Assembly: GCA_029851415.1 (NCBI GenBank)
Contig: CM056742.1
Location: forward strand, 114,020,246-114,084,245
Source: Eretmocerus hayati
Lineage: Eukaryota; Arthropoda; Insecta; Hymenoptera; Aphelinidae
Reading direction: 5' to 3'
Length of the DNA: 64,000 nt
The position numbers and the translations under genes are program-made. The notes below the pieces were generated by a model. It saw only the letters and a list, made by a program, of their open reading frames with translations. It made no database searches and was not told the origin of the DNA. Positions 34,718 through 45,986 of the stretch are shown here, one piece after another; position 1 is the first letter of the stretch, and each line of letters starts with the position of its first letter.

Positions 34718-35320
34718 AAGATGCTGAGTGCAGTACAGATTTTATTCAAAGGTAAGTTATAAATCCGAGAGAGAGACTGTTACAACTGTTCGTTATTTTA
34801 CTGATTCTACGATGGTACGAGAGTATCAAGGGCTGAGACTACTCGTCCTGGAATGCTGCTAATCGCGGAGTCTACGCCACGAGTTTACGTGGTCGACTGG
34901 GATTCTAGAAGCCTAATGTACGCGGTGAGAGTCCGCGGTCAACTGTTAGAACAGAAGCCTGGATCAGAGTTCTTACGCCGCTTTTATACTCGTTCCCTCA
35001 TCGAGGTCAAATGCGCGTCGGCGCCTCTGTTTTCACGCCTACTTGCGTCAGTGCGCTCGTTCTCGAACTTTCTAGAAGGCTCCAAACTGGCGCCTCTGAG
35101 TCATGGCTATCAATTCTTGCACGCGCGGTTGGTGACACTCAGTTGCATCACATTACAATAAATACTACAATAGCTGGAGCTCGTGTTTCCAGATCTACTC
35201 CATGACGCACAGCTATAGATTCTTGCACGTGCTGCTATACTTGCTACACATTCCATTGAATCTCGCAATAGCTGCAGCTCGTAGCCATGGAGCTTAGATT
35301 AGCTCCATGACAGCCCCAAG
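34718..35320 (-). mobile_element. LTR-like block, right-arm copy without the CACTA insertion
   Basis: Inverted counterpart of 26925-28445. On the minus strand it keeps tataaaag near 34985 and aataaa near 34745. It gives the pre-insertion sequence for the 904-bp element of the left arm. Confidence 0.5.
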
Positions 35321-35379
35321 TCAACAAATGGAAAGAAACTATTCGTAATTATTGGGAATATTCCCCTAGTTCATACCTT

Positions 35380-36514
35380 CTACAAGACCATCTTCAAAAA
35401 TTCTTCTTAGTGCACTGCGGTCCAAGCACGTTTGGTCATGTACAAGACCAGGGTTACGCACATCTACATGCAAAAATTCTCCTCGAGGGCCCACAGCAGC
35501 CTGTAAAAACATTGAGGTTTACAGAGCTGATATGAGTGTTTGTTGGGAAACGAGTTGAGATATAGTGAACCACTCACCAATACATATATGGCAAAGTAGC
35601 CTTTACGGCATCTAAAAATTTCAGCTATCTCACCTCCAGGGCTTCCTATTGGAATCAGAACTCCATCAATCAGAGCACCAACTCCTGGCATTCCCCTAAT
35701 ATTGTGAAAAAGTTGTATATTGTGATGCTGCTCTTGCTGTGTTTCAGCGAATCCTACAAACTCATTCAAGAGTGAAGCAAGGGCAATACACACTCTGCGT
35801 ATGCACCTGCTGACAGTTGGTTGCGAAAGGCCTCTCAGATCCCCAGTAACTTGTTAGAAAATTCACAAACTGTTGACGGATCTAATACAGCCTGATATCA
35901 TATAACAGTCGTGTCAAGCTTGATAGATTCATCTCACCTGAATATTACCTGTACGATAAAACCTCAAACCCATCAAGACATGTAGCTGAGGAGGAACAGG
36001 TAACCCTCTGTTGTTCCAGTGATCAAGCCGAACTCTGATCAGAGGAAGTATAACATTCATGACAGCATCTTTCGAGAATCCATATCTGCCAGTGAATTCG
36101 GAGCCACGGTACCATTCAAATGGGTTCTGTGCGACCCCTTACATATCTTTTTGGAATCTGTTTCTATATCCCAAAAGTATTCCATCACCTATATCAGAGA
36201 TATCAACTCCGTTGTCCATTAGGAAGTTCTATAACAAGGTGATGGAAATCAAGTCTTATTGGCAGAAGAATAGTCTTTGGAATTTTCAGTACATCATCCA
36301 TACCATTATTCGTCGAAAGTTTGGTGACATACCCTCTCAAGTTTGTCGTGTGAAAGCACAAACTTCTTGAGCGTAAATTCACAAAGTTATTTGAACATCT
36401 CAATTGATAAAGTAAAACTACAGATATAATTTCTAAGATGCAATGACTGCGAAACCTTGCAATTAATGATGACAGGTGATGTCTCACCTCATCCTCATCA
36501 TCCATTTCCGCCAA
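35380..36514 (-). pseudogene. Harbinger DDE transposase (right arm)
   Basis: Inverted copy of 25737-26880. It is better preserved in places: the section with GMPGVGALIDGVLIPIGSP continues EIFRCRKGYFAIYVLV without the stop seen in the left arm, and ALASLLNEFVGF lies in the same frame. The first exon (MAEMDDEDE) and the DDE first-aspartate region are intact, but the exon at about 36000-36230 contains changes. It continues into the LTR-like block, so the enzyme is interrupted as in the left arm. Confidence 0.7.
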
Positions 36515-36761
36515 TCGTCCAAGGTTTGCTTCTCACTTTACAAAACACTTAGGAACCTCCAACAGAAAATCTAAATGTTTTCCAATTCCCAAATATCGTT
36601 ACAAAGTAAAAAATCCGAGTGGGGGCTATCGCTGACGTGAAGTCAATGTTTACAAGCTAGGAGAACTTGGATCTTCGCCTCTGCGCCAACGCGGAGCAAT
36701 GCATGAAGTATGAATTTCCCAACAGACCTAGATGGAATACTCGCCTATCGCTTTCGGCCAA

Positions 36762-37457
36762 TCATGATTCACCCGAATTACAACTATGAATACCACCCAT
36801 TGTATCTTGTACTCCCGAATTGAGAATATGCGCAAGGCAACGAAACTGTTGATCTTGCGGATCAAAATCTAGCGGGTCATCTCTTATTCGTTTTGCTAGC
36901 TCAGTCATGAAAGTTGTATTTGCTGCTGCATTATCAAGTGTGAAGGCTTCAGCATCTTTCTGAATCTCGAAATCAGTAAGCAAGTTATAGCAAAACTCTG
37001 CAATATCTTTGCCGGTATGCTCACCTTCCGAAGCGATGAGATCTAAGGTGAGGCTCATCATTCCCCATTTATCATTAATGAAGTGAACCGTGACAGCATA
37101 ATAAGATTCACCATTAAGAGCAGTCCAGGAGTCAACAGTAAATGGGAATTTTGAGGTGTTTTGTTTCAAAACAGCCCTACAATTCTCTCGCATCACCTCA
37201 AACTGCCTGATGACGATTTCATGCATTGCTGTACGTTTCGGAAACGACCTAGAGTTGAGATACTTGAAAAATCGTTGTGTCACATTGTCATCAAAGGAAT
37301 TTAGTGGTAGATTCTTGTAAGTGATCCATGCGACGATCATGCCCTCAAATTCATCTTTGGACAGTGTCTGTAACCGAGAGTCATATGATCGAGTGTAGTC
37401 AGTACAAGTCAAGTATTCGAATGTAAACAATGTGTCCAATAGTATATAGATATACAT
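36762..37457 (-). pseudogene. hAT transposase N-terminal catalytic part (right arm)
   Basis: 231-codon frame, inverted copy of the left-arm fragment. It reads FEGMIVAWITYKNLPLN (tryptophan intact), TVDSWTALNGESYYAVTVHFI, TLDNAAANTTF and FRCLAHILNSGVQDTM. It then runs into the Harbinger end at 36798, finishing at a stop inside the TIR. The BED finger is upstream at about 37600-37800 on the same strand. Having the same Harbinger junction in both arms shows the duplication came after that insertion. Confidence 0.8.
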
Positions 37458-39334
37458 GTATCACACATAATCGGTCAGCTATACATGAACATTTCTACTG
37501 AGATATTCCACTCATTTGTATACATGTCTGCAATGATTCCGGATTAGAATCAGACTTTTTCTGTCCGCGAATTGCCTTGTATTCTTTCACGTGTAATTTT
37601 TCGAGATGTCTTTCAAGACCTGACGGGTTCGAGTCGGTCATCTTCAACTCCTTCTTCACACTCCTGTTATGAAATGCTTCAAATATTCACTTTTCTGTGC
37701 CGAGGACATCTTTGACATTCAAAGAGTTTTCAATTCGGAACACAAATTTTATGCGTTGTCCACAAACACTACACATCAATTCCGCGGTACGAAGACGAAT
37801 GTAAATAAAGCGCGAAATATTGCCGCAAAATCGATTCCTTCTCCAAGATTTTGTCAGTGATAGGATAACCAGTGATCGTTTTTATCGACTATAAGTATAG
37901 GTGAAACCGATCACTATAGCTCAGTCCAAAATTTTGTCGAAAACTCTCGGTGGAGGCCGAGAAATTTCTCGACGAGGCGAGATCAAAAGTTTTCGTTCTC
38001 GAGTCCTAAAAGACGAGGACGAAAACGTTGTAAATTTTCTCTCGTCTAGACGAGAAATTCCAAATTTCTCGGATTTCTCGCTCGACGGCAGCCTTACTTT
38101 CCGTGATGAGGCTATAGTGGAAGATACCCGCTCGACTTGGCCCGCTTGAACAATAGTCAGCCCACTTTTACAGTAGGTGGCCCACTTTAACAACAGGTGG
38201 CCTACTCCAACAGCAAGCGGCTCGCTTCAACCAGCCCGCATTGGGCCTTACTCCCCAATCTCGGAAAATTTCTCAGATGCGGAATGTATAAATAACATCA
38301 CTGTGAACATCTCTTCCGAAAAACCTCAACCAGCTGGTTGAATTTCTGATTCAACCCAATAAATTTCCCAAGAACGTGAAAAATCACAAAAATGAAAATT
38401 TTATGTCTATTGCAATATTGAAGCATTGAGAGACTCTATTGTCGAGCGAATGTGTTCCTGGGATTGTCAGTGGTTTCTCAGAATTTTGTCAATCAAAATT
38501 TATCGCAATTGTCAGGTTTTGGCCATGTCAACTGTAGAGGGAATAGTAAGTAAAAGGGTTATAACAAGGTGCCCGCCTGCGAAACAAGAGGCCCGCTTTA
38601 ACAGCAGGTGGCCCACTTCAACAGTACGTGGCCCACTTTAACAGCAAGTGCCCGCTTTAGAGACATTATCCGGGATTTGGGAATTGGATAACCAAATTAA
38701 TCTGATTGCACCAAACGAATTATTATGTATACCAGAGCCAAAAATCCATCACGAGACGCCCAGAGCACGAAGAAAAACGTCCTCGAACGGTGTATATCAA
38801 TGCATATCATAGCCTGTAATAGCTGATTCAATCAGTGAAAATCCGTTCACGTTAGCTGATGAGAACAGCTATTACCAGCTGATTTTCGGCTGCCCCAGCT
38901 GATTCGTGCTGAGAGGCTAGATTGACACACATTAGTTCACATGGAAGCATATGCGAGCCATACCTGTGAGGTCATTTTGAGCAAAGAGTCAAAATAAGGT
39001 GTTTTAAATTGGCTGAATAAATTCGAGAATTCAATATCCCAGATTATTGTTCTGATTGATAGTATTTGTATCAAATAATATATCAGCACAGGTTTGGGGT
39101 CGGAGGAAGAAAACGATTTCCTAAATTGAGCTCAAAGTTTGGCATTTTTACAAAACTGCTTCATTTGTAACGACTATAACTCCTATGAAAAGTTTGATGA
39201 TCAACTTGTTGGGAAAAGAGGTAATTTTCCTTGGATCGTTGTGGACTTCAATTCCAAGATAAGTATTCATTTAATTTTATTAAATATTTAATTTCATCAA
39301 ATTCAATTCAATTTCATGATAAGTGTTTATTTAA

Positions 39335-39396
39335 GCGCTCAGATAAGTTTTTATTTCACTAACTTGGGTTAGTGAAATAAATACTTATCTGAGCGC
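39335..39396. repeat. 62-bp hairpin at the outer edge of the right arm
   Basis: Two 29-nt arms (gcgctcagataag...cactaac and its complement) with one mismatch and a 4-nt loop ttgg. It lies between the end of the large palindrome (39252) and the hAT C-terminal exon (39413). Confidence 0.75.
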
Positions 39397-39412
39397 ATTA
39401 AGAGCGCCCGCA

Positions 39413-39657
39413 GATATTGATGTGTTGGCTTGGTGGAAAACTAATGCGGCTGTTAATCCAATCTGGCACGAATGGCTCGGGATATTCTTTGCATCATGTC
39501 AACATTGGTACCATCGGAGAGAGTTTTTTCTGAAGGGTCTCTGATTGTAACTGAACGAAGATGTTCCTTGAGTGATATCACTCTAAGAGCTCTTCTATGC
39601 ATCAACAGGTGGATGCATTCAGCTTTCAAGAGCTACATTTGTAAAGTTGATCTATAA
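39413..39657 (+). pseudogene. hAT transposase C-terminal dimerisation domain
   Basis: DIDVLAWWKTNAAVNPIWHE, then after a one-base deletion near 39470 MARDILCIMSTLVPSERVFS, RRCSLSDITLRALLCINRWM and a stop near 39657. This is the hAT C-terminal signature (WW, PSERVFS, LS...AL). It is the third piece of the hAT gene, cut off from the second by the inverted arm. The right hAT end follows 300 bp later. Confidence 0.8.
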
Positions 39658-39965
39658 ATCATTCTTGTCAAATTCAATCCTATTTTCACTTACATTATTA
39701 CAGGTGTGGTGTTATCAAATTATGTAATTAATATTTCTGAACAGTGTGTATCTTCGTTGATAATACAGATATTTTCTGATAATGATTTTTCTAACTGAGT
39801 CCAATTTCGAAACCATGCAATTCTCTCGAGAATTCTCCAGAACCGCAGGAAGCTTTTCGTCTCGTCGAGAAATGATTTCACGAGAATTCTCGTCGTCTCT
39901 ATTCTCGTTCCCGCTCCATCTCGCTCGACGAGAACGAGAAATTCTCGACCTCGGTGGCAGCCCTA

Positions 39966-40455
39966 ACGAAAACAGACAGTGGCTACAACCTCACCTCTCG
40001 AGAAACGAAGAGCTCTCGATCTCCATATACTTATGTTGTCGTCATCTTAGACTCCTTCTCATTTATATCTCTTTCAATCCAATGCTGATCACAATACTGC
40101 TTGCGGCACAACACGAACATCGTTCAGCTGAAAAATCAGCTATATTAGCTGAGATTTCAGCTATGTTAGCTGATTGAATCAACTATTGTAAGCTCATATT
40201 CCAGTCGACGGACTTTTACTGACACGAATAGCTATTGTAGCTCAATTTCAGTTACATCAGCTGATTTTTAGCTACAATCACTGGTTTTTAGCTGATTGTA
40301 ATCAGCTATATGAGCAAATCCACGAAACATGGTGATTTGGGAGGAAAGAAATTCTGAAAATTTTTCCCATCGCACATTACCCGGGTCTTACATACTCTCA
40401 GTTATCGATAACTAGAATTCAAATCTATTCGCGTGACCAATTTTTACCAGACGCC
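39966..40455. repeat. region rich in agctgatt motifs
   Basis: Between about 40125 and 40315 the motif agctgatt, its complement aatcagct and near variants occur about ten times. A similar cluster lies left of the hAT element at 23340-23445. The hAT element may have landed inside an older element with these subterminal repeats. Confidence 0.5.
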
Positions 40456-41013
40456 GCACAGTGGAATGGAACATGGATTTTGGGCCATGAATCGTATCCG
40501 CGCGAATTCTTGACCAATTGACTTGATTCAAGAGAAATTGTTCTCGGTTCCTACCTTCCACCACGTGGCACTGCAACAATTCTGATCAAAACCGCCCTGG
40601 AGTCTCGGGAAGGCATCGAATGTTGATCCATTTACCCATTTGTAATGGGTTGCATGTGCACAGGAATAGCCAGACTTGAAACTATGGTGATATATATGCT
40701 TCCTAGACCACTTTGAAAGAGAATTGATGACCTCGGGAGTGCAAAACGACTTGCGGGATGTGGAGAACACTCCAAACACAATCTCTGCCAAACGCGGGCC
40801 TGGTGCACAGAAAAGTAAAGAGCTCCCGTCTCGAATACAGGGCAACATTCGATGCCCTCCCGAGACTCCAGGATGGGTTTGATCAAAACTGTTGCAGTGC
40901 CACGTGATGGAGGGTAAAAAAACGAAGACAATTTCTTTTGGATCAAGTCAAATGATCAAGAATTCGCGCGGATACGAATTGTGGCCCAAAATCAATGTTT
41001 CACCCGACTGTGC
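40456..41013. mobile_element. 558-bp non-autonomous TIR element (GCACAGTGG ends)
   Basis: The left end gcacagtggaatggaacatg and right end complement (ending gactgtgc) are inverted. Pairing continues through gattttgggcc, cgcgcgaattcttga and ggagtctcggga-type blocks, so most of the element is a foldback around 40650-40800. GCC occurs directly outside both ends, a possible 3-bp duplication. No coding capacity. Confidence 0.6.
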
Positions 41014-42860
41014 GCCGTAGGGTGGAACAGAGGAACCCGGAAATGACCATGAGAACAATGCTATCGCCACATAAACGGATACACTCTATCATTGCCCAAT
41101 TGACCGCTGATGGGGATGGGAAGTATCGCACTCATCTCCATAAGACTCCAGGAGGTCGTGAGAGTTATAATATACACGTCATTCAAGAGTTTTCCAGCAA
41201 TGTAATTCCCGAAAATCCCCTAGAAAAATGGGAAAAGTAGCTCGTACGTTTGAACAACAAAATATTGGATCACGCAGTCACTTACTTGGTATCAAATACG
41301 ATAAAAGCGAGAGATCACAAGCAAACCCGGATTGGTTTGACCAGTCTTGTTCGTGTGCACCTGGAAAAACATGATTTTGTGAGCGATTAAGTTTTTTCTG
41401 GAAGCGTAATATGCTTGCCAATCGAACATACCTCCATGCACATAGACCCGACCCATCTAAATTCTTTTGTTTTTCGATGAAGAATCAAATATCGCGGGAA
41501 TATGATTGGTCAGACTGGGTCGTCGTAGAGTGAGGAATATCGTCGATCTTTTCTTTCTTTTCAAAAAATAGCCACGCGTCATCAACAGGAGACAGTTTCA
41601 CACGTGTTTGGAGCACATTCTTGGGCTTCAAGGTGGTTGTAGCTTCAAATTAGAGAATTCTTTTCCCGCGAGAATCATACCGATATCCCAGACTGCATCC
41701 AAATGTCGACCTTAATACTGAGGGGAAAAAGCCATGTCACGCGCAAAATCCCATGATTTTTCGAATTTGACGGCCCGTCATTCCGATCTATTTCACCTCT
41801 GAGTCTTGAACTCGTTACAACTTTGTTATGGGATCTCAAAATAGGTGTCTGCTTCGTTGCGGAGTTGATACAATATGTGTCAGAATGGGTGTATAGCCCG
41901 TAACCGGGCTATAGATCGCGTTTTGTAATTAATTTTGGTATCTTCAGATTTTTTCGTAATAATTTTCATTTTTTGTAACTTCTAATTGGAAATGGAGTTT
42001 CAATCATGACATTTGTAATGCTTCAAAGAGGGTGCCAACTTCGAGCATGTAATGATTTGCCACTAAACATTACACAACAAACAAGCGTTTGTTGTGTAAT
42101 GGTAAGGTATTGCCATCGAGGTTAAGTCAGGGTGTTTATCGTTTATCCTGTGAATGTTAGATGAATTAATTGATCATTTATTTGTGACGATGGTGGATCC
42201 GAGAGTGATTGTTATTGCGCGAGAGCTCAGTTTCATGAGGGTGTCGGCATTGGTTAAATTGCGGGCGAGGCCGCGTGCGGTGCGGAGCGCATAGATGTCT
42301 GTGATTTTTAAGATTGAACATATACGACAACAGCTACCTGTGAATCATCAGATTAATCATATCCGACAACAGCTACCTGTCTATCAGAATAAGGAATTAA
42401 TTGATGAAATCAGAGTTCTGAGAAATTTCTTCCAACAATCTCATCACAACACTCATCATGATGTTTTTGACGTGCAGATTTTCATTTCGCATTGACCCAT
42501 CGATTTTTTCAAGATCGACAAGGCGCCAACCTTGATCTTCATCATCAAGGACGAAAAATCTACAATATTTCTCATGATATCATGACAAGTGTTTTGAATC
42601 ATTGGAGAACATGTGAACCATAAGAATTTACATCCTGGTTTCGAATACGGTTGAATTTCTGTCGTCTAAAATTTGAGGGGATGGTTATGCAATAGTCACA
42701 AAAAAAACGGAAAAACGCTAGTAGCTACTCGCGAATACAGTTGTCCCCCACTCCGGTTGTAGTAACCGCCCACCGACTCATTTCTTGTTTGAGTCATTTC
42801 TTTTATTATTGCGATTTACAATTGGTTCTTGAGCATTCATCTATTTTACGAAGAGAACTA
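41014..42860. other. unrecognised 1.8-kb region with two hairpins
   Basis: No supportable gene. A 9-bp stem hairpin (tatagcccg...cgggctata) lies near 41890-41912. A short frame at 42295-42495 contains a duplicated IRQQLPV and no other feature. Confidence 0.35.
42069..42102. repeat. perfect 15-bp stem hairpin
   Basis: cattacacaacaaac and its exact complement are separated by aagc. It could be a transposon-end relic or a structured RNA element; nothing next to it decides. Confidence 0.6.
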
Positions 42861-43618
42861 AGTACCGTTCAAAAGTTCTCGATCGGTGATCCCTCAAATA
42901 CCTTGACTTGCAACAGCGATAAGTCAAATTCTATGCGCTGTACGAAAATTTTCAAAAAAGCATCTTGAAGAGCAGAAGAAATACTAACTTTGAAGGGTTT
43001 GGAAGATTTTTATCGAACATTCTTGCTACACGCTGATGGAAAAATAGAAAATATGGTAATTTTTTACTTTCATTGAGACACCTGCAGTTTTGATGCAAAA
43101 GAAGATACGGCAATTCTGAAAGAGCATCTTTCAGAGCAGAAAAAATGCTATGTTCAGCTTTTTTTGGTTATTTTTCACGTACTACATGTGAGAACGTATG
43201 AGCTGTCTAGATACCCAAAAATGACTGTTCATCGCCGGAAACGGCACAGAAAACGGTGGAAAGCCATGATTTTAAGGTTTTGGACACGTCTCCATGCGAG
43301 GGACTTCAAAAATAACCAAAAATAGCCCCACGTAGTATTTTTCCCGTTTTACAAGATGCTTTTTTCAGAATTGCCGTATCTTTATTTGCATAAAACCTGC
43401 AGGTGTCTCAATGGAACTAAAAAAATTTTAGATTTCCTATCCTTTCACCAGCGTGTAGGACCTTCAAAAATATTCGATAGAATTCATTCGAACCCACCAA
43501 AAGTTAGTATCATTTCTGCTCTCTAAAAAGCTTCCTTGAAAATTTTCTACCGACGTAAGTCGTGTTGGAAGTCAGGGTACTTGAGGTAGTACCCATCGAG
43601 AACTTTTGAACGGTACTG
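42861..43618. mobile_element. 758-bp foldback, Tc1/mariner-like ends, TA target
   Basis: agtaccgttcaaaagttctcg on the left and its complement ending cggtactg on the right, flanked by TA at 42859-42860 and 43619-43620. Inverted similarity runs through most of both halves (gacacctgcag, gatacggcaattctga, aaagcatcttg). No transposase. The ends share caaaagtt with the element at 8995-9916, in line with one broad superfamily. Confidence 0.7.
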
Positions 43619-45373
43619 TATACAATATAATTTCCATTCGAGCTTCTCATGACTCGAAAAAATTGAGACATGAATCATAGATCACATTAAAATCGCTTCT
43701 TCTCTCGATTCCGAGGCAATATGAATTCTCTCGTGAATGAGTCCAAACCGTATATGGGCCATTTCGGAGCATTCGACCAGGGCCGCCACCAGGGTGATAT
43801 GGAAAGAGCCCCAGAGAATTGATTTCTATTAGTACTATTTCTAAATAGCACAAAAAAATTTTTATGAGATTTTCTCGAAGCAACCCGTGAGTCTTAGGGA
43901 TCATTAAAGATCCTTTTTGAGCCTCTTTTCGGTCTATTTTTGAGAATTTATATGTAGTTTCGACTAGGCTCATCTGTTTCTGACGTACTTGAGCGCATTA
44001 CCTTTGTTGTGGCTGGGTTTCCGGAAACAGAATAGCCCAATCGGTGAATGAGCCTAGCGTTTTGGAGGAGCTATTTTCTGAGAGTAGGATCTAGCGATTC
44101 TTGAGCCTGGCAGTTGACAATCCAAAGTGATATAGCTCCTACAAGACGTGTGACAATCGACCATGAAGAATGATATGCACCTCGAGCCACAATCGCGGCT
44201 TCCCATGACTCGTACTGCAAATGAAACGATAAATATCACTCAATCCGCGATCGTGGCACTCGGGTACATAATCTACTATTATCGTCAATTATTTTTGATC
44301 TCTTGGTAGTACTTACAATTTGACCACTGATCAAAGTCCATAATCGTATTCTCCATAGGAGTAATAGTCATTACAATCTGAGCAGTTTCGTGAGAACGCC
44401 AAACTTTGAGCTCAAATTGGAACAATTGTTTTTTTTCATCAACCCCGAACCTGTGCAAATATGTTTTTCAATACAAATACTACCGATTGGAACAATATCT
44501 GGGTGAGATATTCAATTTCAAATTTTATTCAGCCAATACAGAACATGATTTTTTGGCTTCTTGCTTAAAACGACCTCACACGTGGGGTTCGCATATGCTT
44601 CCATCTGAACAAACTTGCACCTATCTGTGCCAAATTATACCCCAAAGTACACCCAAATATGTCTGGGCGCTCACCGACGTATGAATCGATTTCCCGATGT
44701 CGCTTCCCCAGATTTCAATTAATTTTTCTTTACGAACAACTTTTCGTGCGAGATCACGATTCCTAGCCAACAACTCGAGTTATATAGTACCCTGCGGAAA
44801 GAATGGGACACGAAAAGCTTTGCTAAAACAGAATTTACTTCGACGCCCTTGGGTATGTCATAATCTTCCTAACAGCATTCGGAAAATGAAGAAAAAATCT
44901 ATCGATATAAGTGCTTTGAAAATTATTTTGAATGAAATTTCTTGCCCTGTTATGATCGACTCCCAAAACTCTAAAAACCTCCATTTGAATCAATCACCCA
45001 TCGTTTTCATGCGAATCATGTTAGCGTCAAAATTATTTGAAAAAAACTCGTAGATGTATTGAAGACCTTTTGAAATTTTTTTCATACATTGCTCTACGGT
45101 CTTTTAGATCCGAGTTACAAGCGATTGCGCGGGAAGTGTTTGGTACATAGAGCAACGCCTGAAGAAAGGTTTTGGAGATCTTGGGGAAAGCTAAAAGATT
45201 TTTGAGAATTTCCAGACTAGCATGATTTGCATAGAAATGGAGGTTGATCAATTACAATGGGGATAGTTGAAGTTTTGGGCGCCGATGATGAGCGAGAAAT
45301 TCCAATCGAAATAGTCTTTGGAACACATAATTTGATGAACTCTTTTCCATCTTGCAAAAGCTTTTTGAAAAAT
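43619..45373. other. repeat-containing spacer without supportable gene
   Basis: Contains a dispersed repeat at 44310-44650. It also has an inverted pair at about 44960-45020 and 45190-45245 (cctccattt...cgaatcatg with catgatt...aaatggagg). Frames such as 43647-43973 (minus) and 44697-45053 (plus) carry no known motif. Confidence 0.4.
44310..44650 (+). repeat. third copy of the palindrome-flank dispersed repeat
   Basis: Shares with 23060-23330 (and the complement of 38930-39190) the blocks gccaaactttgagctcaa, cctgtgc, atacaaatacta, ttattcagccaat, gacctcaca and gcatatgcttccatctgaac. It is clearly more diverged than the two arms are from each other. Confidence 0.6.
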
Positions 45374-45986
45374 TGCAGGGCCCAAGGGATTGTCAGGCAA
45401 CGCCAGGCCAGTCCCAAACTAGTCCATGACAGGTCCAAGTGCGGTATCATGCAGGTTCCATGGGAGTGTCGGGACAAGTTACACCAGTCGCAAACTGGTC
45501 CCGGACCGGTCCTGGTGCGATGTCGTGCAAGTGTCATGGGAGTGTCGAGCCACGTCGAGCCAGTCCCAATCTAGCCCCAGATCGGTCCTAGTGCGATACC
45601 GCGCAGGGCCCCAGGAATTGTTAGGCTACGCCACGGCAGTCCCAAACTAGTCCCGGACCGGTCCTGGTGCGATATCGTGCAGGTTCGATGGGAGTGTCGA
45701 GCCACGTCGAGCCAGTCCGAATCTGGTCCCAGACCGGTCCTAGTGCGATACCGTGCAGGGCCCCAGAAATTGTTAGGCAACGCCACGGCAGTCCCAAACT
45801 AGTCCCGGACCGGTCCTGGTACGATATCGTGCAGGTTCGATGGGAGTGTTGAGCCATGTCGAGCCAGTCCCAATCTGGTCCCAGACCGGTCCTAGTGCGA
45901 TACCGTGCAGGGCCCCAGGGATTGTTATGCAACGCCACACCAGTCCCAAACTAGTCCCGGACCGGTCCTGGTGCGATATCGTGCAG
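45374..45986. repeat. 76-bp satellite, block 1 (about 8 units)
   Basis: Tandem units of about 76 bp built on cagtcccaaactggtcccgg accggtcctggtgcgat. Two variants alternate here (one with agggccccagggattgtta, one with ggttcgatgggagtgtcgag), giving a 152-bp higher-order unit. Each unit contains overlapping dyads: accagt...actggt, ggtcccggacc and ggaccggtcc. It ends at 45986, where the transposon begins. Confidence 0.85.

Larger units (their letters stand above)
22999..39252. repeat. very large inverted duplication: arms 22999-29193 and 32995-39252
   Basis: The two arms are inverted copies with small differences. Paired landmarks include the LTR tail (23000 with 39252), the hAT left end (24155 with 38096), the hAT frame (24968-25452 with 37300-36799), the Harbinger left end (25453 with 36798), the Harbinger transposase, the LTR-like block, and the exon block 28904-29134 with 33056-33331. 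Similarity stops at 29193 and 32995. The spacer (29194-32994) holds the rest of the Harbinger element, a hAT fragment and an unrelated foldback. Each arm has one private insertion. Confidence 0.9.
24155..39965 (+). mobile_element. hAT element, expanded and scrambled by nested insertions
   Basis: The left end taaggctgcc at 24155 and right end ggcagcccta at 39965 are inverted copies of a TAGGGCTGCC-type hAT terminus. The flanking octamers acggaaag and acgaaaac match at 6 of 8 positions, as an old 8-bp duplication would. Subterminal tctcg/cgaga motifs crowd both ends. The transposase is encoded in three separated pieces on the plus strand (24466-25452, 31293-31730, 39413-39657). Between the second and third lies an inverted copy of the element's own left part, so the middle of the enzyme is lost. 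Confidence 0.75.

Noticed and set aside
43647..43973. 108-codon minus frame with a PGGGPGR stretch
   Set aside because: No recognisable family and no splice or repeat support.
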